A DNA stretch of 64,000 nt from Lewinellaceae bacterium (GTDB lineage: Bacteria; Bacteroidota; Bacteroidia; Chitinophagales; Saprospiraceae). The stretch lies in NCBI GenBank assembly GCA_020636325.1, contig JACJYC010000005.1, positions 1 to 64,000 on the forward strand, given 5' to 3'. The position numbers were made by a program, and so were the translations under genes. Each line of letters opens with the position of its first letter. Within the stretch, counting starts at the first letter, position 1. The notes beneath the pieces are model-generated. The model ran no database searches and was not told the DNA's origin. It saw only the letters and a list, made by a program, of their open reading frames with translations. Positions 17,936 to 25,531 of this stretch are shown here, piece by piece.

Positions 17936-19393
17936 TTACACCAGAATATCCTTCACCACCTTCCCGTGCACATCTGTCAGCCGGAACCTGCGGCCCTGGT
18001 ATTTATACGTCAATCGCTCGTGATCAATGCCCAGCAGGTGCATCAGCGTAGCCTGAAAATCGTGCACGTGGACGCCGTCCCGGATGACATTGTAGCCCAG
18101 CGGATCCGTTTCGCCGTATACCAGACCCGGTTTTACCCCGCCGCCGGCCATCCACATGGTAAAACACCCGGGATGATGATCACGGCCGTAATTGTCCTTG
18201 GTCAACCGGCCTTGTGAAAAACTCGTCCGGCCGAATTCACCACCCCAGATCACCAGGGTATCCTCCAATAATCCGCGTTGCTTCAGATCGCGGAGGAGGG
18301 CAGCGGTGGCCTGGTCGGTATCTTTGGCCTGCCTGCTGATCCCTGACGGCAGCCCGCCATGCTGATCCCATCCCATATGGTAAAGCTGGATGAACCGGAC
18401 ATCCCGCTCGGCCAGTCGGCGGGCCAGCAGACAATTGGCGGCATAAGTCCCCGGTTTGCGGGCATCCGCTCCGTACATTTCATAGATATAATCCGGCTCT
18501 CCGCTCGTATCCACCGCTTCCGGAACGGCCATTTGCATCCTGTAGGCCATTTCATACTGGTGTATTTTCGACTGGATATCGGGGTCCCCGTACAGGTCCT
18601 CCTGGTGGTTGTTCATGTCCCGGATGAAATCAAGCGCCTCCCGCCGGTCCTCGGGGTGGATGCCGTATGGGTTATTCAGGTACAGTACCGGATCTTTACC
18701 CGAGCGGAATTGCACCCCCTGATTATGCGACGGCAAAAATCCGGCGCCCCAGGCCGATGAATTGAGCGGCTGCGCTCCCCCGCCTTTGGAGATCAGCACC
18801 ACAAAGGCGGGCAGATTGTCATTTTCGCTGCCCAGTCCGTAATTCAGCCACGCGCCGATGGAAGGCCGCCCGGTTTGCTGCGACCCCGTCTGCACGAACA
18901 TCACCGCCGGTTCGTGGTTGATCGCGTCGGTGTACATCGATTTGATGATGCACATTTCATCCACCATCTGCGCCGTATGCGGCAACAGCTCGCTCACCCA
19001 GGCGCCGGAATGACCGTACTGCCTGAAATCAAAAATAGACTGCACAAGGGGAAATGACGACTGGTTGGCCACCATCCCGGAATTGCGCTGGGTTGAGCGG
19101 ATCGAATCCGGTATTTCCCTGCCGTGCCATCTGGCCAGTTCGGGCTTGTAATCGAACAACTCGATCTGCGAGGGGCCGCCGCTCTGGAACAGGTAGATCA
19201 CCCGCCTGGCCCGCGCGGGAAAATGGGGCAGCTGCAGCTCGCCAGGCGCCGACTGCACCAGCTTACTCCCCGCCGTATTGGCCGAAAACGGGAACAATAG
19301 CTGGGATAACGCCAAGGTACCAAACCCCATAGCCGTCTGCTTCAGGAATGCCCGGCGGGATTGAAAAGCGAAGTGGTTATCTAATTCATCCAT
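17936..19393 (-). CDS. DUF1501 family secreted protein
   Basis: 485 residues with a Tat-like N-terminus (SRRAFLKQTAMGFGTLALSQ). Family features are visible: VIYLFQSGGPSQIELFDYKP, HEPAVMFVQTGSQ, RPSIGAWLNYGLGSEN, and near the C-terminus WGGEFGRTSFSQG and GRDHHPGCFTMWMAGGGVK. DUF1501 proteins have an alkaline phosphatase/sulfatase-like fold and are nearly always paired with a DUF1549/DUF1553 protein, as here: the start lies 9 bp after the stop of that gene. Their reaction is not established. Abundant in Planctomycetes and also found in marine or soil Bacteroidota. Confidence 0.88.
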   Translation of the reverse strand: MDELDNHFAFQSRRAFLKQTAMGFGTLALSQLLFPFSANTAGSKLVQSAPGELQLPHFPARARRVIYLFQSGGPSQIELFDYKPELARWHGREIPDSIRSTQRNSGMVANQSSFPLVQSIFDFRQYGHSGAWVSELLPHTAQMVDEMCIIKSMYTDAINHEPAVMFVQTGSQQTGRPSIGAWLNYGLGSENDNLPAFVVLISKGGGAQPLNSSAWGAGFLPSHNQGVQFRSGKDPVLYLNNPYGIHPEDRREALDFIRDMNNHQEDLYGDPDIQSKIHQYEMAYRMQMAVPEAVDTSGEPDYIYEMYGADARKPGTYAANCLLARRLAERDVRFIQLYHMGWDQHGGLPSGISRQAKDTDQATAALLRDLKQRGLLEDTLVIWGGEFGRTSFSQGRLTKDNYGRDHHPGCFTMWMAGGGVKPGLVYGETDPLGYNVIRDGVHVHDFQATLMHLLGIDHERLTYKYQGRRFRLTDVHGKVVKDILV

Positions 19394-19402
19394 TTTCCTG
19401 GT

Positions 19403-22400
19403 TTATTGAAAAGCTGTCCCTTCATTCGTATTCATCAGGCTATTGGCCACCAAACTCAATGCCGCTACGTCGGCCGGCTCCAAATCCGGATCCCGGGGCG
19501 TTTCGCCGATCCCGAGATAAGCCAGCGCATCGGCCGGACGGGCTTCATACTTTTTCCTTTCGGCTGCGTAATACGCCCTCATCAGGTCCATTTCCTTCGC
19601 ATCCGGCCGGCGACCAAGGACCAGGCGAAAAACCCGGGTCAGCCGGACATCGTCATCATTGCCGGTATTCCGGATAACGCCTTCAGCCAAAACCCGGCAC
19701 GCTTCCTGATATTGCGGATCGTTGAGCAGCACCAGCGCCTGCAAGGGCGTATTCGTTGTCCGTCGACGGACTGTGCATACATCCCGGTCGCCAACGTCAA
19801 AGATGACCATTGAAGGCGGTGGGGAAGTCCTTTTCCAAATGGTGTAAATGCTTCGCCGGTACAAGCCTTCTCCCGGTTCCTGCAAGTATTTATACCGCCA
19901 GGATTTATTGGAAAGCTCGTCCCACAGCCCTTCCGGTTGGTACGGGTATGCGCTTGGACCGCCTTGTTTGCTGACCAGTAGCCCGCTGATGGCCAGGGCA
20001 TTGTCCCGGATCATCTCGGCAGGTAACCTGAACCGGGGTCCACGGGCCAGCAACCGGTTCTCCGGATCAAAGGCCTGCAAGGCCGGGGTGATGGCGGAGC
20101 TTTGCCGGTAAACAGCGGATTCCACGATCAACTTGTGGAGCGCTTTCAGGTCCCAGCCCGACTCCACAAACCGGACCGCAAGCCAGTCCAGCAATTCCGG
20201 GTGCGACGGCAATTCGCCCTGGTTGCCGAAGTCTTCCGAGGTTTTGACGATGCCCTTGCCGAAATGCAGCTGCCAGATCCGGTTGACGATCACGCGGGCC
20301 GTCAGCGGATGCCGGGGATCGAACAGCCATTCAGCCAGCCCAAGCCGGTTGGCCGGCAAATCATCAGGAAACGGGAAAACCCTGGACGGAACGCCGGGCG
20401 ACACTTCCTTCCCGGGAGCGTCGTAATTGCCCCGGCTGAGCACAAAGGTGGGCCTGGGCTTCGGCAAGTCGCCCATGACCATGATCTCCGGAATGGAATC
20501 GTACAGAGCATTGGCCCGCTGCCTGGCGAGTCGAAGGTCATCCAGTCGTGTGCGGACAGCTCCATCCACCCGTGCGATGTATTCTCCTTTGAGTTGCTCG
20601 GCCGTTGCCGGGTCACGAAGGTCGGCAAGCCCTGCCCGGACCGCCCCGGGATCAAACAGGTATTGCACCTCAAGGGGGGTCAGTGCCGTTCTGAAGATCC
20701 GGATCTCGTCAATGCCGCCGTTCTTGAACGCCTTGATCTTATCCCGTTGACCGAAAGTAAAGCCATTGAAACCGTAAGTGTGGATATCCGGCTTGAAAAG
20801 GATCCCCTTGTAGAGATGATCCAGGTTGGATTCAACCGGCGCCGGCTTTCCATTCATAAACAAATGAAGCCCTGCCGCCCGGCTTGAACCGTCGTAAGTG
20901 ATCGTCAGCTTGCTCCATTTCCGGATGGGAAGGGGGTCCGTTGCGGTAATCTGGATGGCGTTTTGCGGCCAGGAATGCGCCAGGATAAAAGTGGGGCGAT
21001 TGCGATTGAGGTGCAGGGAATACCCTTTGAAGCCCAGGCGCAATTCCTCGCTGTGTTGAAAGATCCCGGCCTCTTCGTACAACGTATCCGGGTACAGCCA
21101 GAGGTCGATCGAGAAGGCCTCCGTACGTTCAAACCACCCGTCCTTTTCCGCCAGGCGGCCGCTGCTGAGGTCGGTCACAAAAAAGGCGTTGCCGCGCGCA
21201 CCCGGCTTCAGCTCAGGATTGAAGAGAGCAGCGTACTTGCCTTTTTTTGACCGATCCGGACTTTGGGCGCGTTCTCCGGTCACCTGCGTCAATTGGTCCA
21301 GGGGATACCAGGCGACCAGGTTCTGATCCAACCATTGTTGCACCGCCTGATGGGAGAAGCCGCCGCCGGCCAGCCATTTTTCGAAGCCGGTTTCCGCCCC
21401 TTGAACGGACTGCCGGTACGATTTTTCCTGTTCCCGCACCAATTTATCGATCAGCTTACGGCGGGCTTCCACTTCGTCGTCGGTCAGCAGCAAGGCCGGT
21501 CCGGGGGTTTGGTCGGGGCCGTAAACGGCATGGCCGAATTCGTTGGTGCTGTTGAAAAAGGCAAAGAGTTGAAAATATTCCTCCTGACTGACCGGATCGT
21601 ATTTATGATCATGGCAGCGGGCGCACTCCAGGCTCATCCCCATGACCGCCTTCCCCAGGGTATTGGTCCGGTCGGCTACGTATTCCACCCGGAATTCCTC
21701 GAAGACGATGCCCGCTTCGGAATTTCGCTTATGCAACCGGTTAAAAGCCGTGGCCAACACCTGGTCTTTGGTAGCGTTGGGCAACAGATCGCCGGCCAGT
21801 TGCCAGGTGATGAAATCCCGGTAGGACATATTTTGGTTGAACGCCTTGATCACCCAATCCCGCCAGGGGCTGAATTCGCGGTGTTTATCGTCGAGGTAGC
21901 CGTCGCTGTCGGCATATCGGGCCACATCCAGCCAATACGCCGCCATGCGCTCTCCGTAGGCCGGGGATGCGAGCAGCCGGTCTACCAGTTTTTCGTAGGC
22001 ATCCGGGCTGTCGTCGGTTACGAAGGCGTCGACCTCCTCCAGGGTGGGCGGCAATCCGGTCAGGTCGAAACTGAGCCGCCGGATCAGGGTTTCCCGGTCG
22101 GCTTCGGGAGCGGGGGTCTGGCCCTCCTTTTCCAACCTTGCCGCAACAAATGCGTCGATCGGGTTGCGCACCCAATCCCGGTCGGCTACCGCCGGGACAC
22201 CGGGTTTGACGGGCGGGATAAAGGACCAATGCGGGCGGTATTCGGCGCCCTGCTCGATCCACTTTTTCAGCACCAGAATTTCATATGGAGACAGGTTGAG
22301 GTTGGATTCCGGCGGCGGCATCAATTGATCCGGATCTGTCGATATGATCCGACGGTAAAGCTCGCTTTTGGACGGCTTGCCGGGGACAATGGCAAAATGC

Positions 22401-22678
22401 CCCGGGTTTTCCGCCAGTTCGGCCAATGCCAGGTCTTTTTCGTGCAGCGCCAACCCGGCTTTTTGCTTGTTCTTATCCGGGCCGTGGCAGGGAAAACAGC
22501 GGTCGGCCAGGATAGGCTTGATGTGAAAATTGAAATCGATCTTTTCCGGGATGGGCGGCCCTTCAGCTAACCGATCCGGCGCTTGTTTTCCGCATCCGGC
22601 AACCAGTACTATGAACAGCCATACCGTTACGGCGCAGGCAATTCCCGTTGATTTTGCAAAGGCCGATCTCAATTGCAC
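19403..22678 (-). CDS. PSCyt1/DUF1549/LamG/DUF1553 lipoprotein
   Basis: A 1091-residue protein with a GTG start at 22678 and a lipoprotein signal (FIVLVAGCGK). A cytochrome-like PSCyt1 segment follows (DRCFPCHGPDKN, a CxxCH haem-binding motif), then DUF1549 (RNPIDAFVAARLEKEG, RLSFDLTGLPPT, YWLDVARYADSDGY), a LamG-type concanavalin domain around 490-640 (EAFSIDLWLYPDTL, GFNGFTFGQRDK), and DUF1553 at the C-terminus (VNRIWQLHFGKGIVKTSEDF, CTVRRRTTNTPLQALVLLND). This architecture is typical of planctomycete-type secreted proteins paired with DUF1501. It opens the - strand block; an exact -7 promoter element lies about 24 bp before the GTG. Confidence 0.9.
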   Translation of the reverse strand: MQLRSAFAKSTGIACAVTVWLFIVLVAGCGKQAPDRLAEGPPIPEKIDFNFHIKPILADRCFPCHGPDKNKQKAGLALHEKDLALAELAENPGHFAIVPGKPSKSELYRRIISTDPDQLMPPPESNLNLSPYEILVLKKWIEQGAEYRPHWSFIPPVKPGVPAVADRDWVRNPIDAFVAARLEKEGQTPAPEADRETLIRRLSFDLTGLPPTLEEVDAFVTDDSPDAYEKLVDRLLASPAYGERMAAYWLDVARYADSDGYLDDKHREFSPWRDWVIKAFNQNMSYRDFITWQLAGDLLPNATKDQVLATAFNRLHKRNSEAGIVFEEFRVEYVADRTNTLGKAVMGMSLECARCHDHKYDPVSQEEYFQLFAFFNSTNEFGHAVYGPDQTPGPALLLTDDEVEARRKLIDKLVREQEKSYRQSVQGAETGFEKWLAGGGFSHQAVQQWLDQNLVAWYPLDQLTQVTGERAQSPDRSKKGKYAALFNPELKPGARGNAFFVTDLSSGRLAEKDGWFERTEAFSIDLWLYPDTLYEEAGIFQHSEELRLGFKGYSLHLNRNRPTFILAHSWPQNAIQITATDPLPIRKWSKLTITYDGSSRAAGLHLFMNGKPAPVESNLDHLYKGILFKPDIHTYGFNGFTFGQRDKIKAFKNGGIDEIRIFRTALTPLEVQYLFDPGAVRAGLADLRDPATAEQLKGEYIARVDGAVRTRLDDLRLARQRANALYDSIPEIMVMGDLPKPRPTFVLSRGNYDAPGKEVSPGVPSRVFPFPDDLPANRLGLAEWLFDPRHPLTARVIVNRIWQLHFGKGIVKTSEDFGNQGELPSHPELLDWLAVRFVESGWDLKALHKLIVESAVYRQSSAITPALQAFDPENRLLARGPRFRLPAEMIRDNALAISGLLVSKQGGPSAYPYQPEGLWDELSNKSWRYKYLQEPGEGLYRRSIYTIWKRTSPPPSMVIFDVGDRDVCTVRRRTTNTPLQALVLLNDPQYQEACRVLAEGVIRNTGNDDDVRLTRVFRLVLGRRPDAKEMDLMRAYYAAERKKYEARPADALAYLGIGETPRDPDLEPADVAALSLVANSLMNTNEGTAFQ

Positions 22679-22701
22679 GGCTCCAGGTTTTTCGTTTGCT
22701 A

Positions 22702-22709
22702 CAAATTTA
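22702..22709 (-). promoter_or_regulatory. Candidate -7 element for the DUF1553 operon
   Basis: On the - strand TAAATTTG matches TAnnTTTG exactly, 24 bp before the GTG start of the DUF1553 gene. No good TTTG lies at -33. Position and orientation are right for a short-leader transcript. Confidence 0.5.
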
Positions 22710-22899
22710 ATGATTCCTGGTTGTTATCGTCTTTTTTGCAATGTTTTTTAGTTGATTAAATTTGAATTTCGGGTACAAAATTACTGGGAATGAGGGGGCT
22801 GGAAATTGAATAAAAGCGCCATTTTTAAAAACACGAGTTCGGATCGGAAAACGACCACGGCCCGGCCGGCGAGCTGCCCCCGTAAACCTGTTCCATCAT

Positions 22900-23292
22900 T
22901 CAGGGCAAGGGAACCTGCTTTTTTGGTGCAATGCGCTCCATAAAATACCCGGCGCCCGCCCGCACCTTCAATTTGAGTCCGGAATCCGGGCGGTAGGCCA
23001 CTCCCAATCCGGCGGATAGATACCCCCCGACCAGCAGCCGCTTCGAAAACAAATACCCGGCCGCGGCAGACCACCCGACCTCCAGGAATCCGGCATTCCG
23101 GGCCCGGATACCGGCGTCCGCATAGAGTCCTGCCCTGGCATTTGAAGGCAATATTTCATTGGGCGCAACGACGACCTTTTCCGGGATCAATTCGACATGC
23201 AAGGCCTCCGGCATGCAAGCCTGGGCCGCCATTAGCAAGAGCAGGCACCCCGTTTTGAGGTAGATCTGCCATGATTTGCGAAAGTTTGACAT
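22900..23292 (-). CDS. Hypothetical secreted or envelope protein
   Basis: 130 residues from ATG 23292 (MSNFRKSWQIYLKTGC), with a hydrophobic signal segment (CLLLLMAAQACM) that could be a lipoprotein signal. The mature part has alternating glycine/aromatic strands (FLEVGWSAAAGYLF, LLVGGYLSAGLGVAYRP, LKVRAGAGYFM) like a small outer-membrane barrel fragment. Length is too short for a full barrel. The family is not recognised. An upstream ATG at 23343 would hide the signal peptide and is not preferred. Confidence 0.55.
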   Translation of the reverse strand: MSNFRKSWQIYLKTGCLLLLMAAQACMPEALHVELIPEKVVVAPNEILPSNARAGLYADAGIRARNAGFLEVGWSAAAGYLFSKRLLVGGYLSAGLGVAYRPDSGLKLKVRAGAGYFMERIAPKKQVPLP

Positions 23293-23484
23293 ACATTTGG
23301 TTTTTGGCGTAATTTTCGCCGCAAAATTCAGGGAATCTCCCATGGGAAAATTGAATTAATGCGACATCTTTTACAAAATGACGGTGCAAAATTATCGCCG
23401 GCGGCAGCTTTTGCCGCAACCAATTGAGCAAATCGGCTGGATGAATGAGCAAACGGTTTAAATCTTTTAAATTGAAAAATAAGC

Positions 23485-24078
23485 ATGCTGGAAACCGGCG
23501 ACACTGATATTTACCTGATCGACCAGATTCAAAGAGGTCGGATCAGACCGAAAATGCGCTTGCTTGACGCGGGATGCGGCACTGGAAGGAACGCCGAATA
23601 TTTTGTTCGAAACAACTACGATATCTTCGGGATCGACTCCCGGGAGGAAGCAATCCGGGAAGTCCGACGCCGGATTGAAGGTTGGAACCCGCATTTTGAT
23701 GTTGAAAAATTCAGGGTGGCCGACGTGGCGCAGATCCCTTTTCCCGACCATCATTTCAATTTTGTCATCAGCAGTGCCGTATTGCATTTTGCTGCAGACA
23801 GGGCTCAATTTTCGATATGGCTGGAAGAGATGCTCCGGGTATTGGCGCCGGGCGGCACGCTCTGGATCCGAATGACCACCAAGCACACCATTGAACACCT
23901 CGCCCAACATCTGCATGGTGATGTTTACCGGTTACCGGACGGCTCAACCCGCTACTTGCTTGACCGGGAGTACCTGCGCGAATGGATGGAAAAACATCAC
24001 TTGTCCTTTGCAGATCCTTTTAAAACGGTGAATGTATCGGACGTGCGCACCATGGCCGTCGTCGTCATACGGGTTTGA
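23485..24078 (+). CDS. Class I SAM-dependent methyltransferase
   Basis: 197 residues. Motif I LLDAGCGTGRNAEYFV near residue 26, the acidic end of strand 2 in IFGIDSREEA, motif II-like VADVAQIPFPDHHFNFVISS and the post-motif PGGTLWIRMT identify a seven-strand class I methyltransferase of the Methyltransf_11/25 type. The substrate cannot be deduced; small-molecule methylation is the usual role. It stands alone between divergent and convergent neighbours. Confidence 0.85.
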   Translation: MLETGDTDIYLIDQIQRGRIRPKMRLLDAGCGTGRNAEYFVRNNYDIFGIDSREEAIREVRRRIEGWNPHFDVEKFRVADVAQIPFPDHHFNFVISSAVLHFAADRAQFSIWLEEMLRVLAPGGTLWIRMTTKHTIEHLAQHLHGDVYRLPDGSTRYLLDREYLREWMEKHHLSFADPFKTVNVSDVRTMAVVVIRV

Positions 24079-24148
24079 CACATGTTAAGCCTGACCAAGG
24101 CGTTTTACAGCACCGGACATGGTAATAAAACCCAAGGCGGCGGATATG

Positions 24149-24229
24149 GCTTTACGAAACTACGGAAGTTTCGCAAAGCGAGGTCGGGAGATGGGAACAG
24201 CTTCACGAAACATCGAAGTTTCGCAAAGC
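24149..24229. repeat. Two tandem copies of a ~31-bp imperfect hairpin
   Basis: Copy 1 (24149-24179) and copy 2 (24200-24229) both have the form GCTTnACGAAAC - short loop - GTTTCGCAAAGC and differ by a few bases. They lie between the convergent methyltransferase and lipoprotein genes and could act as a bidirectional terminator or be a REP-like element. Confidence 0.7.
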
Positions 24230-24255
24230 TGTAGTGTAGATCAACCCGATCCTGA

Positions 24256-24642
24256 TTACTGTTTTTTCAAGTCAAACGTCCCGCCGTTGGCGTAGCTGTC
24301 GCCTTCACCCCAGGTGCCGGTCAATTCGCCGGCAATATCGCTGAACAGCGCCTTGACGGAGAAGGAATAGCCGTTGTTCATGGTATAGGAGCCTTCAAAA
24401 TTGATGCCGTCCAGGCTCCAGGTACCGGTAGCGATTACGTCGCCGTCTTCATCCCACCGGACCAGTTCGCCGCCTTTTTTCACCTGCAGCTTGTAGTAGT
24501 AGGAAGGTTCATCCGAGCCGTCGCCCCATTTGCCGACCCATACCCCTTCGATGGATTTGACGCCGGGGCCGTCGTCTTTTTTGCAGGCCGCAAATGCGGC
24601 GGAGATCAGCAGTGCGATCATCAGGTTTTTTGCGATTTTCAT
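24256..24642 (-). CDS. Small lipocalin-like lipoprotein
   Basis: 128 residues with a lipoprotein signal (LLISAAFAACKK). The mature part is a compact beta-rich domain: SIEGVWVGKWGDGSDEPSYY, then VIATGTWSLDGINFEGSYTM and ITGEL-type strands ending in GGTFDLKKQ. This resembles the lipocalin-like/DUF4923-type lipoproteins common in Bacteroidota. Its upstream region (24714-24748) carries a two-turn direct repeat nearly identical to one before the LytTR kinase operon, so it may be a target of that system. Confidence 0.7.
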   Translation of the reverse strand: MKIAKNLMIALLISAAFAACKKDDGPGVKSIEGVWVGKWGDGSDEPSYYYKLQVKKGGELVRWDEDGDVIATGTWSLDGINFEGSYTMNNGYSFSVKALFSDIAGELTGTWGEGDSYANGGTFDLKKQ

Positions 24643-24713
24643 TGCATTTGATTTTTGAAATTGTTTAATATCGGGACAAATTTAGCGGGGCGGCGGGCGG
24701 CGGGAAAGGAGCG

Positions 24714-24748
24714 TTGAGCGGTTGGGCGGATTTTTGAGCGGATGCCTG
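24714..24748 (-). promoter_or_regulatory. Direct-repeat operator, probably for the LytTR regulator
   Basis: TTGAGCGG occurs at 24714-24721 and 24734-24741, exactly 20 bp apart (two helical turns), each followed by NTGNC-type bases. Nearly the same pair stands at 29193-29227. LytTR-domain regulators bind paired direct repeats. The site lies 72-106 bp upstream of the lipoprotein gene. Confidence 0.55.
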
Positions 24749-24769
24749 TTTCAGGGGAGGAGGAGCGGA

Positions 24770-25519
24770 TTAGAACTTGGAGAACAGCTCCATGAATTCC
24801 TGTTTGCGGCTGCGCGAGATGGCGATCACGGCGTCATCGTCCATGATGAGGTAGCCGCCTTCGCCGCGCACGAATTTTTTGATCCGGTTGATGTTGATGA
24901 GAAAGGAGTTGTGCACCCGGCAAAAATCGTTGCCGGACAGCGCCTCGTCGATCTCCTTGAGGACTTTGGACACCAGCACTTTCTTACCTCCGCTGAGCGC
25001 CACGGCGGTGTAATTGCTCTCCGCTTCGCAGTAGATGATATCCGCGGTCGGTACGAAGATCAATCCGTCGTTGGTGGTCAGGGCGATGCGTTGGGGCGTA
25101 GTTTTGCCCATCTTATGCAGGTTCTGCAGCAGCAGATCGAATTGTTCCCGGGTCGGCAGGGTCTTCTTTTCCGCAATGCGGAGGATGGTCGACTTCAGGT
25201 CTTCGGGGTCCACGGGTTTGAGCAGGTAGTTCAGGGCGCTGTACCGGAAAGCCTTGATGGCAAACTGGTCATACGCCGTACAAAATACCACATCGAAGAA
25301 CAGTTTGTCAAACCGCTCCAGCATATCGAAGCCGTTCATTTTGGGCATTTCAATGTCCAGGAATACCGCATCCGGCCGGTGTTGGTTAATGGCCTCAATG
25401 CCTTGTTCCGCAGACAGGCACATGGCGCAAATCTCCACTTCAGGGCAATAGGTTTTCAGCAGCCACTCCATCATTTCGAGGGCATTCATTTCATCGTCTA
25501 TCAGGATACACTTGATCAT
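24770..25519 (-). CDS. LytTR family response regulator
   Basis: 249 residues. A receiver domain (residues 1-120) has the acidic pair IDDE, the phospho-acceptor Asp in DAVFLDIEMPKMNG (about D55), the Thr in FCTAYDQF and the Lys in LLKPVDP. A LytTR DNA-binding domain (about 140-249) follows, with IIYCEAESNYTAV, FCRVHNSFLININRI and GGYLIMDDDAVIAISR. It follows the sensor kinase by 12 bp and is almost surely co-transcribed with it. LytTR domains contact direct repeats about two turns apart; such repeats are found on both sides of this operon. Confidence 0.93.
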   Translation of the reverse strand: MIKCILIDDEMNALEMMEWLLKTYCPEVEICAMCLSAEQGIEAINQHRPDAVFLDIEMPKMNGFDMLERFDKLFFDVVFCTAYDQFAIKAFRYSALNYLLKPVDPEDLKSTILRIAEKKTLPTREQFDLLLQNLHKMGKTTPQRIALTTNDGLIFVPTADIIYCEAESNYTAVALSGGKKVLVSKVLKEIDEALSGNDFCRVHNSFLININRIKKFVRGEGGYLIMDDDAVIAISRSRKQEFMELFSKF

Positions 25520-25531
25520 AACAATACGCTT

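Noticed and set aside
21263..22570. 435-residue open frame antisense to the DUF1553 protein
   Set aside because: Shadow of a strongly supported gene with several recognised domains.
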